Source: Callipepla californica brunnescens
Taxonomy: Eukaryota > Chordata > Aves > Galliformes > Odontophoridae
Direction: 5' to 3'
Assembly (NCBI GenBank): GCA_023055505.1
Contig: JALIRH010000096.1
Coordinates: 1,167,001-1,231,000 of the forward strand
DNA: 64,000 nucleotides
Shown here: positions 1 to 8,925 of the stretch, one piece after another
Position numbering within the stretch: position 1 is the first letter of the stretch
How the letters are laid out: each line of letters starts with the position of its first letter
The notes under the pieces: model-generated
What the model was told of the DNA's origin: nothing
What the model saw: the letters and a program-made list of their open reading frames with translations, nothing else
Databases searched by the model: none
Program-made: the position numbers and the translations under genes

Positions 1-460
1 TCTCCATTATCAGCCCCAGAATCCCATTATTTCCCCCAAATGTCAGCCCCAAATCCCATTAGTTCCCCCCTGACCCCACAATTTTCCCCCGACCCCATAA
101 TTCCCCCCCATGACCCTATAATTTCCCCCCCAACCCCATCAATTCCCCCCTGTGACCCCATTACTTCACCTCCTGACCCTGTTACTTCCCCTATTCCCCC
201 CGACCCTATAATTGCCCTAGAACAGCCGCAGGACGATTCCTCGGTGCTGTTTGAGGTCACATCAGCCCAACCCCATTACTTTCCCCCCGTCCCCATAATT
301 CACCTGTTCCCCCCGTGACCCCATTAATTTCCCCTCTGACCCTATTAGTTCCCCTGTTCCCCCCCCAACCCTTTAAATTCCCCCTGACCCCATAATTCCC
401 CCTGACCCCATTGCTTTCCTCCCGACCCCATAAATTCCCCCTGACCCCATAATTGCTCTA
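1..460. repeat. C-rich minisatellite
   Basis: Irregular tandem repeats built from blocks such as CCCCATAATTCCCCCTGACC, with variable C-run lengths. The open frames through it on both strands are low-complexity proline or glycine runs and are not genes. It carries the small exon-like island at 232-255. The pattern fits an intronic minisatellite on a GC-rich avian chromosome. Confidence 0.8.
232..255 (+). other. Exon-like 24-bp island, duplicate of 473-496
   Basis: A splice-acceptor-like sequence (AACAGCCGCAG) precedes 24 bases encoding DDSSVLFE, followed by GTCACA, which could act as a donor. The same acceptor and 8-codon start recur at 461-496, where the reading frame continues. The two copies differ at one base of the acceptor-to-exon stretch (GAC versus GAT). 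This looks like a duplicated intron/exon boundary carried along in the minisatellite. No gene family was recognised. Confidence 0.35.
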
Positions 461-472
461 TAACAGCCGCAG

Positions 473-580
473 GATGATTCCTCGGTGCTGTTTGAGGACA
501 CGTTGTACGCTGACGGATATTCATCGCCACTCAACGTCGCACAGCGCTACGTTGTGGCCTGCAGGGACACCAAGAAGAAG
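473..580 (+). other. Exon-like open segment, unidentified gene fragment
   Basis: After an acceptor-like AACAGCCGCAG, an open frame of non-repetitive composition runs DDSSVLFEDTLYADG... to a basic stretch (DTKKKRP). It differs clearly from the flanking minisatellite. The end is uncertain because no strong donor was found near 580. A second copy of the VVACRDTKK part lies at about 690-722, where the next codon is a stop (TGA). The family was not recognised. It may be an exon of a neighbouring gene or an exon relic spread by minisatellite slippage. Confidence 0.35.
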
Positions 581-599
581 CGACCCCGTGTGGCCGTTT

Positions 600-895
600 T
601 GGGGCCGTTCCAGGATTTAGGTTTTTTGGGGTCATTAGGGCCGATTTACGGTCACTTTGGGGTCACTCTGGAGCACTTTGGGGTGCAGTGCTGCGTCGTG
701 GCCTGCAGAGACACCAAGAAGTGACCCCATAGGGGATTTGATATGGTCCTTATGGGGTCGTTATAGGGTTTTGGGGTCACTTTGGGGTCATTTTGGGGCC
801 CTTTGGGGCACAGCGCTTCCAAGAAGTGTTGGAAGTAATCTGGGATATTTGGGGTCATTTTGCGTCACATCGGGGTCACTTCGGGTCATTGCACG
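600..895. repeat. G-rich minisatellite (TTTGGGGTCAC-type)
   Basis: Short tandem repeats of about 11 bp resembling TTTGGGGTCAC and TTTGGGGTCAT, interrupted at about 685-725 by the duplicated exon-like segment. G-quadruplex formation is possible because of the repeated GGGG runs. No gene is supported. Confidence 0.7.
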
Positions 896-939
896 TTGGG
901 GCATGGCTCGAATGCGAGGCTTAACGTTGGCCACGCCCA

Positions 940-1170
940 CTCGCTTCCCACTGGCTTCCGGTTTCCCACTTCCAGGCGTGCTTCCGCCTCCTTACCCACA
1001 ATGCCCCGCTCGCTGCCGGAAATCCACGCTCCCAGAAGTTTCAGTCATTTCCGGTCATCGTGCCTCGTTCCAGTGGCACTGTTCCGCCTCGCTACCCCAC
1101 ACCCCGCCCTTTCCGCTGCCGATCTGTGCTATGATTGGCCGAGCTGTGCCGTGGGGCCGGAAGCGGCCGC
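940..1170 (+). promoter_or_regulatory. CpG-rich promoter-like block with ETS-type motifs
   Basis: A non-repetitive GC- and CpG-rich block lies between two minisatellites. It contains several ETS-type cores (CTTCCGG near 955, GCCGGAA near 1015, TTTCCGG near 1049, GCCGGAAG near 1157) and an inverted CCAAT box (GATTGG near 1134). No TATA box is seen. This layout is typical of housekeeping, often bidirectional, vertebrate promoters. A start codon in good Kozak context follows at 1171. Promoter activity is inferred from motif clustering only. Confidence 0.45.
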
Positions 1171-1206
1171 ATGGTGGAAGCGGAGCTGGAAGCAGAGCAC
1201 GTGGTC
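1171..1206 (+). CDS. Possible first coding exon of an unidentified gene
   Basis: An ATG in the context GCCGCATGG begins a short frame MVEAELEAEHVV just downstream of the CpG/ETS block. The frame then enters a G-rich minisatellite, so only the first dozen codons look gene-like. Candidate donors are weak (GTGGTC, GTCAGT or GTGGCA). The best candidate next exon is 2343-2397, which needs one base carried over from this exon; splicing after 1207 (donor GTGGCA) would supply it. The gene was not recognised. It could be a real 5' end whose downstream exons lie in the minisatellite, or a relic. Confidence 0.25.
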
Positions 1207-1224
1207 AGTGGCAGGGCGGGAGGG

Positions 1225-2330
1225 GCGGTTATGGGGCCGGGGTCAGGTTATGGGGTTATGGGGCAGGGATTTGGGGCTGGGGTCATGGGTGTGGGGTCCA
1301 GGCTTGGGGCAGAGCTGTGGGGCAGAGTTGTGGGTCCAGGTGCACTGATTGGGGCAGAGCTGTGGGATGCGGGGCTGAGCTGTGGGGTGGATCTGTGGGG
1401 CAGAGCTGTGGCGGTTGGGGGGCGGAGGTGTGGTGCAGGTATGAGCAGATGTGGGGCTCAGATGCGGGGCTGAGCTGCGGGATGTGAGGCTGATCCATGG
1501 GGCAGAGCTGTGGAATGGATTTGGGGCAGATGTGTGGGGCAGAGCCACAGGGCTGAGCTCTGGGGCCAGGTGTGAGGTGAGGGGCTGAGCTGTGGTGCAG
1601 AGCTGAGGGATGTGGGGCTGAGCTGTGGGTCCAGGTGTGGGGTTTGGGGCAGATGTGTGGGGCAGAGCCACAGGGCTGAGCTCTGGGGCCAGGTGTGGGA
1701 TGAGGGGCTGAGCTGTGGGATGTGGGGCTGAGCTGTGGGGCGGATCTGTGGGGCAGAGCTGTGGCGGTTGGGGGGCGGAGGTGTGGTGCAGGTATGAGCA
1801 GATGTGGGGCTCAGATGCGGGGCTGAGCTGCGGGATGTGAGGCTGATCCATGGGGCAGAGCTGTGGAATGTGGGGCTGATCTGTGGGGCAGGTAGGTATG
1901 TGGGGCAGAGCTGTGGGATGTGGGGCAGGTATGTGCAGATTGGGGTTGAGCCGTGGGGCAGAGCTGTGGGATGTGGGGCAGATCTGTGGGTCCAGGTGTG
2001 GGGTTTGGGGCAGATGTGTGGGGCAGAGCCTCAGGGCTGAGCTCTGGGGCCAGGTGTGAGGTGAGGGGCTGAGCTGTGGTGCAGAGCTGAGGGATGTGGG
2101 GCTGAGCTGTGGGTCCAGGTGTGGGGTTTGGGGCAGATGTGTGGGGCAGAGCCACAGGGCTGAGCTCTGGGGCCAGGTGTGGGATGAGGGGCTGAGCTGT
2201 GGGATGTGGGGCTGAGCTGTGTGGCCAGGGGATGAGGGGCAGAGATGTGGGGCAAATGTGTGGGATGTGGGGCAGCGCTGTGGGGCTGAGCTGTGATGTG
2301 GATGTTTGGGGTGAAGGTGTGGGGCAGAGT
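1225..2330. repeat. G-rich minisatellite (GGGGCAGAGCTGTGG-type)
   Basis: Tandem 10-15-bp units such as GGGGCAGAGCTGTGG, GATGTGGGGCTGAGC and TCCAGGTGTGGGG. They form longer repeat blocks: the stretch around 1380-1500 recurs around 1735-1860, and the stretch around 1560-1690 around 2050-2180. A 535-codon minus-strand frame crossing it is a translated repeat. If the flanking exons are real, this is intronic. Confidence 0.8.
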
Positions 2331-2342
2331 TCTGCCCCACAG

Positions 2343-2397
2343 AGGTGCTCCCGCAGGAGGTGGAGGAGATGCAGTGGCGGCATTCTGAGGGGAATAG
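2343..2397 (+). other. Exon-like 55-bp segment with consensus splice borders
   Basis: A TCTGCCCCACAG acceptor precedes 55 bases that read VLPQEVEEMQWRHSEGN in the frame with two leading bases. They are followed by AG/GTCAGT, a plausible donor. The composition differs from the minisatellites on both sides. It may be the second exon of the gene starting at 1171. The product was not recognised, and the call rests on splice signals and composition only. Confidence 0.3.
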
Positions 2398-3051
2398 GTC
2401 AGTGCCCCATTGCTGCCCCACAGCTGCCCCATAGCCACCCCATTGAGATCCACTGAGATCAGTGGAGACCCCATTGAGATCCGTAGGGACCCCATGGAGA
2501 TCCATGGTGACCCATGGCTGCCCCGTAGCTGCCCCACATCCGCCCCATAGCTGGGCGTGGCTTCGCTCTGGGCACACCGCCTTCTGCAAGACCCACAGTG
2601 ACCCACACTGACCCACAGTGACCCACACTGACCCATAGAGACCCACAGCGACCCATAGAGACTCACAGCGACCCATAGCGGGACCCACAGCGACCCAACC
2701 GACCCACAGCAACCTATAGGGGGAACCACAGCAACCCACAGAGACCGATAGCTCACACAGCGACCCACAGTGACCCACAGCGGGACCCACAGCGACCCAT
2801 AGAGACCCACAGCGACCCATAGAAACACATAGAGACTCATAGTTACCCACAGCGACTTATAGAGACCCACAGCGACTCACTGAGACCCACAGTGACCTAT
2901 AGCTGGACCCACAGACACCCACAGCAACCCAAAGTGACCCACAGCTTGACCCATAGCGACCCATGCCAGGAACCACAGCGACCCATTGGGACCCATAGCG
3001 ATCCACAGCGACCCATGGAAAACCACAGGGAGCAAGAGGGAGCCACAGAGA

Positions 3052-3135
3052 CACAGCGACATCACGTGAGAGCGCCGCCTGGTGTCGTGGAGGGGGAACT
3101 GCAGCTCCTTAGGAATCTCCTGGGGCACATAGAGA
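3052..3135 (-). promoter_or_regulatory. CTCF-like module, copy 1 (degenerate)
   Basis: First of four copies of a module embedded in the 10-bp satellite. It starts with an E-box-like CATCACGTGAG, continues with a CTCF-like core (here AGCGCCGCCTGGTGTCG, two mismatches to the later copies), and ends with GGAACTGCAG...CCTTAGG and ...CTCCTGGGGCACATAGAGACC. Read on the minus strand the core resembles the vertebrate CTCF consensus. Binding is inferred. Confidence 0.4.
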
Positions 3136-3828
3136 CCAACAGCGCCTCATAGCAGGACCCACACTGACCCACAGCGAACCATATTGGGACCCACAGCGTA
3201 ACCCACAGCGACCCGTAACAGACCACATTGACCCATTGCGACGCACTGCAACCCATAGCGACTCATAGAGGCACAGCGACACACAGCCATCCACAGCAAC
3301 CCATAGCGACCCAGCCGACCCACAGCAACCTATAGGGGGGCCCACAGCGACTCACAGCAACCCACAGAGACCGATTACAACCAATAGTGACCGATAGCGA
3401 CCCACCGCGACACACAGCGACCCACACCGACCCATAGCAACCCACAGAGACCCACTGAGACCCATAGAGACCCAAAGCGACCCACAGCGACCCATAGCAG
3501 GACCTAGAGTGACCCATAGCGTCCCGAAGAGACCCGTAGCGACTCACTGCGACCCACAATGACCCATAGCTGGACCCACAGACACCCACAGCATGACCCA
3601 CAGCGACCCATTGCAACCCTTAGCAACATGTAGAGACTTATAGCGATCCACATCGACCCATAGCGACCCATGGATACACATAGCAAGACCCACAGTGACC
3701 CATAGCGTCCCATAGAGACCCGCAGCAAAACGTAGCAGCCCACGGAGATCGATAGCGACGCATAGTGACCCACAGCGACCCATAGCGCCCAATAGGAAAC
3801 CACTGATAGCAATAAGGAGCCCTAGAGA

Positions 3829-3905
3829 CCCAGCGACATTACGTGAGAGCGCCCCCTGGTGGCGTGGAGGGGAACTGCAGCCCCTTAGGGATCCATTGGG
3901 AACCT
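3829..3905 (-). promoter_or_regulatory. CTCF-like module, copy 2 (best match)
   Basis: GCGCCCCCTGGTGGCG at 3849-3864 is, on the minus strand, CGCCACCAGGGGGCGC, which matches the core of the known CTCF motif as I recall it. The surrounding module (ACGTGAGA before, GTGGAGGGGAACTGCAG after) is shared with the other copies. It is the best site candidate of the four. Confidence 0.55.
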
Positions 3906-4075
3906 TAGAGACCCACAGAGACCCATAGCAGGACCCACAGCAAACCAAAGCGATCCATAGCAACCCATAGCGATCCACAGTGACCCACAGTAACCCACAG
4001 CGAAGCATATTGGGACCCATAGCGACACATAGCGCCCAATAGGAAAACACAGAGAGCAATAGGAAGCCGTAGAGA

Positions 4076-4155
4076 CACAGCGACATCATGTGAGAGCTCC
4101 CTCTGGTGGCGTGAAGGGGAACTGCAGCCCCTTAGGGATCTCCTGGGGCACGTAG
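4076..4155 (-). promoter_or_regulatory. CTCF-like module, copy 3
   Basis: The core GCTCCCTCTGGTGGCG (4096-4111) keeps CTGGTGGCG but has CTCCCT for CGCCCC. The E-box-like CACGTG is changed to CATGTG. The flanking GGAACTGCAGCCCC and TCTCCTGGGGCACGTAGAGACC are conserved. Confidence 0.45.
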
Positions 4156-4387
4156 AGACCCATAGCAGGACCCACACCGACCCACAGCGAACCCTATTGG
4201 GACCCATAGCGTGACCCACAGCGACCCACAGCAACCCATAGAGACTCATAGCAAACCACAGCAACCCACAGTGACCCATAGCGAGACCCACAGCGACCCA
4301 CAGTGACCCACAGCTTGACCCAAAGCAACCCATGCCGGGACCCACAGCGACCCATAGAAAACCTCAGAGAGCAATAGGAAGGCACAG

Positions 4388-4468
4388 AGACATCACGTGA
4401 GAGCGCCCCCTCCCCTGGTGGCGTGGAGGGGAACTGCAGCCCCTTAGGGATCTCCTGGGGCATATAGA
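4388..4468 (-). promoter_or_regulatory. CTCF-like module, copy 4 (with insertion)
   Basis: The core at 4403-4423 is split by about five extra bases (GCGCCCCCTCCCCTGGTGGCG), which still leaves CCCTGGTGGCG intact. CATCACGTGAG precedes it, and GGAACTGCAGCCCCTTAGG and CTCCTGGGGCATATAGAGACC follow. Whether the insertion abolishes a site is unknown. Confidence 0.4.
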
Positions 4469-4555
4469 GACCCACAGCGACCCATAGCAGGACCCACAGT
4501 GACCCACAGCAAACCATATTGGGACCCATAGCGGGACCCAGAGAGACCCACAGAC

Positions 4556-4922
4556 TGTTACAATGAAGGGTCGGGAACCCAGCTTGATGCTAGCTAATGT
4601 TCCATTTCTTAAGCAACAACTCAAAGCTTAGATAGACAGAGAAGCAGTGTGTGTTAGGATCTAACTGGGGGAAGCTCCAAGGATCTAATTGAGGGAATTT
4701 ACACTCCTCAGTGTTAACAGGTCAAGAATATAAAACACTCCTAGTCATCTAAACAAACAGTTTCTTATTGCTATCCATTACTGTCTTCTGTTTCTTTTCA
4801 CTCCTTAGACATGGTTGTCTCAAGCTTATCAGCTTATCTTTACACAGCCTACGTCCAAGGTTTATGGCCTGATTCCTGCTTAGCTAACAGTTCCGTCTGA
4901 CTCCCACTTTTGCCATCACCCA
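4556..4922 (-). mobile_element. 3' LTR of provirus 1
   Basis: A 367-bp segment bounded by TG (4556) and CA (4921-4922) lies directly after the end of env and a purine tract on the minus strand, the expected place of a 3' LTR. It begins abruptly at the edge of the 10-bp satellite. No canonical AATAAA was found on the minus strand (the closest is AATAAG), so the promoter and polyadenylation signals are uncertain. No matching 5' LTR is present, so the borders rest on the TG/CA ends and context only. Confidence 0.6.
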
Positions 4923-4940
4923 CTTCTCCCCCTTTCTGTT
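4923..4940 (-). promoter_or_regulatory. Polypurine tract of provirus 1
   Basis: On the minus strand an AGAAAGGGGGAGAAG run lies immediately before the TG of the LTR. In retroviruses this tract primes plus-strand DNA synthesis. It supports both the LTR border and the minus orientation. Confidence 0.6.
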
Positions 4941-4968
4941 ATGAATATTTTCTTTGTAGCATTGTCAA

Positions 4969-6096
4969 TCATCTTTTTGCGCACATTGTAAAATGCAAGG
5001 AAGTAACAGCAAAAGCGTTACAACGATCATCGCAATGTAGCACATCATTTTTAAGATACTGTGGAGCCATCCGGTGAGACCCCCATCCCGAGAATAATTT
5101 GTCCAACCAGTCCCAATCCCTCTGTTCCTGCAGTTTCTTCACTCCATCCCGTATGGTCTTGATACTTGCTTGAATTGAAACGGAATGTTCTGACAGGTTC
5201 ATGCAGCACATTCCTTCGAAATCCTCCCAGCCATGGCCTTGCGCCAGAAGTAGGAAATCAGTAGCAGCGCAATTTTGTGGCGCAGCATGTCTGACACTGT
5301 CCGCATCAAGTAAAAGACCTGTTAAAGCTAAACTAGTGGCATTTCCTTGTTTTGCTAAGCAAGAACCCAGTTTGTTCAGTGTTGCCAAAGCTTTAGCAAC
5401 AGCAACCTGCGGTGTGAAAAAGGAAACGGCTCCTATGGTCTCCCTGTTCCAAAACTTCATGTTATCATCACAATCTGATCTGAAGGTGTGGGTCATTCTC
5501 CTAAAACGGTGATGAGAATATTTCTTTCTCCATTGCAAGACAGTTGTCTCATTTCGGGTAAGGATGGTTAAACGCCCGAGACTACATGGCCCACCTCTAA
5601 TGTAAGAAGGAATGGCAGGCCATGCCCGGTCAGCGCAACTACGGAAAACTCCATCTGGTAACTGTAAAGGAGCATTTACTGATTTTGAAAGGCTGGGTGA
5701 GGTGTAATTACACCACAGAGTTTGGTTATTGATGGCTGCGTCTACGGGACTGACATCCCATAGTTTGGTTTTATTTTTTCCAGTAGAATGGAATCTCAGG
5801 CAGAAGTCCATTTTTATAGATCCTAAGAAATCTATTTCTTGTGGCTCTAATTTGGCAGACGGAAGATATGGAACCCATCCATCCCAATTATCTACCGAAT
5901 TTGTGCCAGTAAAGATTGCTCGTGAGGGACCAGGGATTGGCCACTCGTCTATGGGAAAGCCCACCAAGCGGGTAGAGAAGGGATTTTGTGCAGTTGCAGT
6001 GGCTAAGCAAAGTGTTTCCTGATGAGTAATATTAGCAAGTGTAAGCCACACATTCGTTTTTGGGAGGGTAATAAAACCAGTAGAGAGTCCTGACAT
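4969..6096 (-). pseudogene. env: Envelope remnant of provirus 1 (surface C-terminal part plus transmembrane subunit)
   Basis: A 375-codon frame with several N-glycosylation sequons (for example NIT, NKT, NQT, NYT, NET, NLS) resembles a retroviral envelope. The first ~190 residues look like surface subunit. A basic stretch near residues 190-200 is a candidate furin region. The later part has the transmembrane-subunit heptad region and the motif around AATDFLLLAQGHG...GMCC seen in gamma- and alpharetroviral envelopes. In the CX6CC motif the first cysteine is replaced by tryptophan (codon TGG at 5227-5229). Near 5065 the frame shifts: the hydrophobic membrane segment lies in another frame, so the encoded C-terminus is aberrant. 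The start is an internal Met and the N-terminal surface part is missing. This is a decayed, non-functional copy. It lies next to integrase in the normal order. Confidence 0.75.
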
Positions 6097-6128
6097 TTCA
6101 AGAAGTCAAGTCCATACAGTAGCTGGTC

Positions 6129-6401
6129 TCATCCTTCCTTGGTTGTGTTTTCATCTGTTGTCGACCAAGTCTGTTCCTCCCGGTATGGTTTCACGTACTT
6201 CGCAGGAATCCACCTGGGGCCTTTTCCTGTGGAGACACAAGCATAACCTCTCCCCCATGTGACAAGAGGATATGGCCCCATTATCATACCTGTTTCTGGG
6301 TGGCGAATCAACACCGGAGCCTTGATTCTTCTTTCCAATGTGATATTCGAACTAAAATGTCGGACTATCGGGGGATTGGTATCTAGCAGAGAAGAATTCA
6401 A
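6129..6401 (-). pseudogene. pol: Integrase C-terminal domain, provirus 1
   Basis: A 90-codon frame contains the SH3-like DNA-binding end of integrase (PLVTWGRGYACVSTGKGPRW, then IPAKYVKPY). That WGRGYA...W(I/V)P pattern is typical of alpha- and betaretroviral integrases. It is separated from the catalytic core by a frame change at about 6400 and is followed closely by env. Confidence 0.75.
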
Positions 6402-6960
6402 AAAGTGAAAACATCAAGAGCTTTATGTAGTCGCTCCTCAGGAGGGGAAGCTCCCATTCCCCCTTTCTGTTGTGCTAATAGACGCTTTAAAGATTGGTGT
6501 GACCGCTCAATTGACCTGGAGGGGAATGAGGGATCGCGGTGATGTGCATAATGCCCCAAGAATCCAGGAAGGCTTTTGTCGCAGCGGAGGTATATGCAGG
6601 ACCATGATCTGTTTTTAATTGGGAAGGGATACCTAATGTAGCAAAAGCACGCAGCAAACGCTTGCGAACATCTCGTGCCTTTTCTCCTGTATGACAAGAG
6701 GAAAATAAAGCTCCGGAAAAAGTATCAATCGAGGAATGTGTATATTTCAGCTTACCAAACCATGGGAAATGTGTGACATCCATTTGCCATAGCTGGAGGC
6801 TCTGCAGATCTCTGGGGTTAACCCCCCCTGCTATTGATGGGAAAGAATGCCTCTGGCAGTCGGGACATACCGCTGTAATGTTTGATGCTTGTTGGGAGGT
6901 AAGCCCAGACTGTCGTTTAAGACCTCCAGCATTCTGATGAAAGAAGGAGTGGCTAAGTTT
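6398..6960 (-). pseudogene. pol: Integrase zinc-binding and catalytic core, provirus 1 (frameshifted)
   Basis: In minus-strand order there is a CPDC zinc-finger end near 6860. A core starting MDVTHFPWFGKLKY (first catalytic Asp) follows, then KTDHGPAYTS (second Asp). After a frameshift near 6525, SIERSHQSLKRLL in another frame carries the catalytic Glu. All three acidic residues are therefore recognisable but not in one frame. The upstream N-terminal half of the zinc finger is poorly preserved. Confidence 0.75.
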
Positions 6961-7250
6961 AGCTTGCGCTATTCGGTCTGGTAAAACACGGACATATCAG
7001 CTTGAGATTCCCTTCTGCCGTGAAACCAGGTAAAGATGTGTGTGAGCGGATGTGCATTACAAAATAAGGATGAGTGCGGGAGTCTAAAAAAAAAAAAGTT
7101 CCTGGAACAAAATAAACAATGAAGAGTGAGAAATATTGCGTAATATGGATGCTTCTGCTCGCTGAACAATTCCTGCAACAGAAGCTGAGTCGGTAATAGG
7201 ATTGAAAGGTGTGGACCATTTCCAAAAAACTCGGACAACAGCAGCTGGTT
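6960..7250 (-). pseudogene. pol: RNase H region, provirus 1 (frameshifted)
   Basis: Across frames, the region shows ITDSASVAG (active-site Asp), a following RAEASILRNIS helix region and a late His-containing segment before GFTAEGN, typical of retroviral RNase H. A run of 12 A at 7086-7097 coincides with the change of frame and probably arose by slippage. The two overlapping frames at 6959-7238 each carry only part of the domain. Confidence 0.65.
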
Positions 7251-7253
7251 CCA

Positions 7254-7930
7254 CTATTTGTGGAGAACCAGAAACAATTTCAATATCCGAATCCCATTGC
7301 TTCTGTTGATTATCCCACCATCAAATAACTGATTTGTGTGATCTTCCAGACCCATCCGTAATCTGGTAAGGGCCTGCAGCAGCTGATCACTTCTTTTTGG
7401 TGTGGATGTGAAGTGAACATTGAGGTTCAATAGCTTGTGTGACGGTGCGTGGGAAGTAAGGCTGCCTGTATAGCTTGCCAATGCCATGCTAAAGGCATCT
7501 GCTTGCTGATCAAGCCATTGTAAATACACATTTGTCACAGGTAAACAACTAGAGGAAAAGTCTACCCCTGATAACATCAGCAAGCGCTGCCTAGCTTTGA
7601 TTCTCAGGGAAGCAAACATCTCATGCTGTGTCAGGATTGTCTTTGTCAACTGGTTTGGCAAAAAAATCCATTCAATAATTCATAGTGGGTCTGGCCTTTG
7701 AAAATCCCACTGAAAAATTAGCGCATGAGGTTGTCGAGCAGGGTTGAGGATCATTAGAAAAAAAGGTAACTCCGGGGCACACCGATGAGCTTGTCTGTTA
7801 GTGCTAGCTGCAGCAACTTTTTGCAAGGCACTAGCCACTTCAGAGCCAAGACGGCAGGGAGAGTGTAAATCAGAATCCCCTTTCAGTAGTTCCAAAAGAG
7901 GATACAAGTCTGCATTAGAGATACCCAAGA
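7254..7930 (-). pseudogene. pol: Reverse transcriptase connection/thumb region, provirus 1
   Basis: Two frames (7254-7661 and 7680-7928) lie in order between the palm and RNase H. The upstream one contains ISNADLYPLLELLKGD and a QWD end, as in class II retroviral RT connection domains. The downstream one contains KARQRLLMLSGVDFSS and a SLTSHAPSHKLL segment. They are separated by stop codons near 7670. Confidence 0.65.
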
Positions 7931-8029
7931 GCGCTCAGACCCAGTTAATTGATCCCAACCATTTTTGTACATCGTGTCAATTTTTCACATCAGTTTGTCT
8001 TTGGAAGGGCTAGGGAATGATAGTCTGGG

Positions 8030-8755
8030 CTCTGATGCACCAGCCTAAATATTTCCATGGTGATGTTTTCTGCATTTTTTCAGGCGCAATACAGAAACCT
8101 GCCGAATTAACAGCAGTTGTAAGGAGGGCTACTGCTTCCTCCATGATCTCGTGATGTTGCGCGGCCACTAAGATGTCGTCCATCTAATGATACGATAAAA
8201 CATTTGGCATTGTGTCTGGAATGGGGCTAAGCACTTTAGCTACATACCACTGACAAATGGTGGGGCTATTTTTCATTCCTTGTGGCAGCACAACCCACTG
8301 GTATCTCTGCAACGGGGCTTGCATGTTGATGCTTGGAACTGAAAAAGCAAATGGAGGGGCATCCTCAGGGTGTAATGGACTATTAAAAAAGCAGTCTTGA
8401 AGATCAGTGCCAGTCAAATGCCAGTCTCGGGGAATCATAGTGGGTGACAGGAGGCCTGGTTGAAGGGCTCCCATATTTTCCAGAGCATCATTCATTTTTC
8501 TGAGGTCATGGAACAAGCGCCATTGACCAGTTTGTTTCTTAATGACAAATCCAGGTGAGTTCCAAGGATTAGTGGAGGTACAGTATGTCCTTTTGCTAAT
8601 TGTTCCGCTACCAAGTCTTGGAGGGCGCCAAGTTTTTCTAGCGGAAGGGGCCATTGATCCACCCATCTAGGGGTATCTGTTTTCCATATTAGCTTAAGGG
8701 CGTCGCAACTCTCAATGGCCCCTCCCGAAAATCTGACTTGATAGTGACTCCCCAC
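8030..8755 (-). pseudogene. pol: Reverse transcriptase fingers/palm, provirus 1, with stop inside the active-site motif
   Basis: In order: [16 protein letters not shown] (RT start), a frameshift near 8570, [27 protein letters not shown] (first catalytic Asp), FAFSVP and VVLPQGMKNSP. At the YMDD box the Tyr codon is a stop (TAG at 8184-8186), followed by intact MDD and ILVAAQHHE. The LPQG, DLQD and MDD motifs support a class II (alpha/beta-like) RT. The enzyme is inactive as encoded. Its N-terminal side joins the protease remnant at 8735-8925. Confidence 0.8.
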
Positions 8756-8925
8756 TGAACCATAACATCAGGGCCCCATAAATATCATCGGAATTGGCAA
8801 CACAAACGGTTTGATAGTAGCTACCCGATCTTCAGGTCCTCTGATTGGAATGAACTCAGCACTTTGCTGGCTGTTCCTTGCACCACCCACCCCAGCTAAT
8901 GTATGGGATGATTTGTATGATGTAA
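8735..8925 (-). pseudogene. pro: Protease C-terminal fragment, provirus 1; founder-type copy of the macrosatellite fragment
   Basis: The minus-strand frame reads through a glycine-rich flap-like stretch, EFIPIRGPEDRV and ATIKPFVLPIP, typical of the protease end before RT. A stop and frame break follow near 8775. This copy is still continuous with RT on its 3' side. On its 5' side it stops abruptly at about 8925, where CCCTAA-like DNA begins, so gag and the 5' LTR are missing. The same ~190 bp recurs at each macrosatellite period. Confidence 0.7.

Larger units (their letters stand above)
2590..4555. repeat. 10-bp satellite (GACCCACAGC / GACCCATAGC)
   Basis: A long array of decanucleotide units GACCCACAGC and GACCCATAGC with variants (GACCCACAGT, AACCCATAGC, GACCCATAGA). 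The minus-strand frames are serial W/V/G/S translations of the repeat and are not genes. The array is interrupted by four copies of a roughly 85-bp non-satellite module annotated separately. It ends at the LTR that starts at 4556. Confidence 0.9.

Noticed and set aside
1243..2850. 535-codon minus-strand open frame
   Set aside because: It is a translation of G-rich and 10-bp minisatellites (serial S/P/H/W repeats), crosses several repeat types and has no domain.
4556..8925. Intact, possibly active provirus 1
   Set aside because: Stop in the RT active-site box, frameshifts in RNase H, integrase and env, and loss of gag and the 5' LTR.
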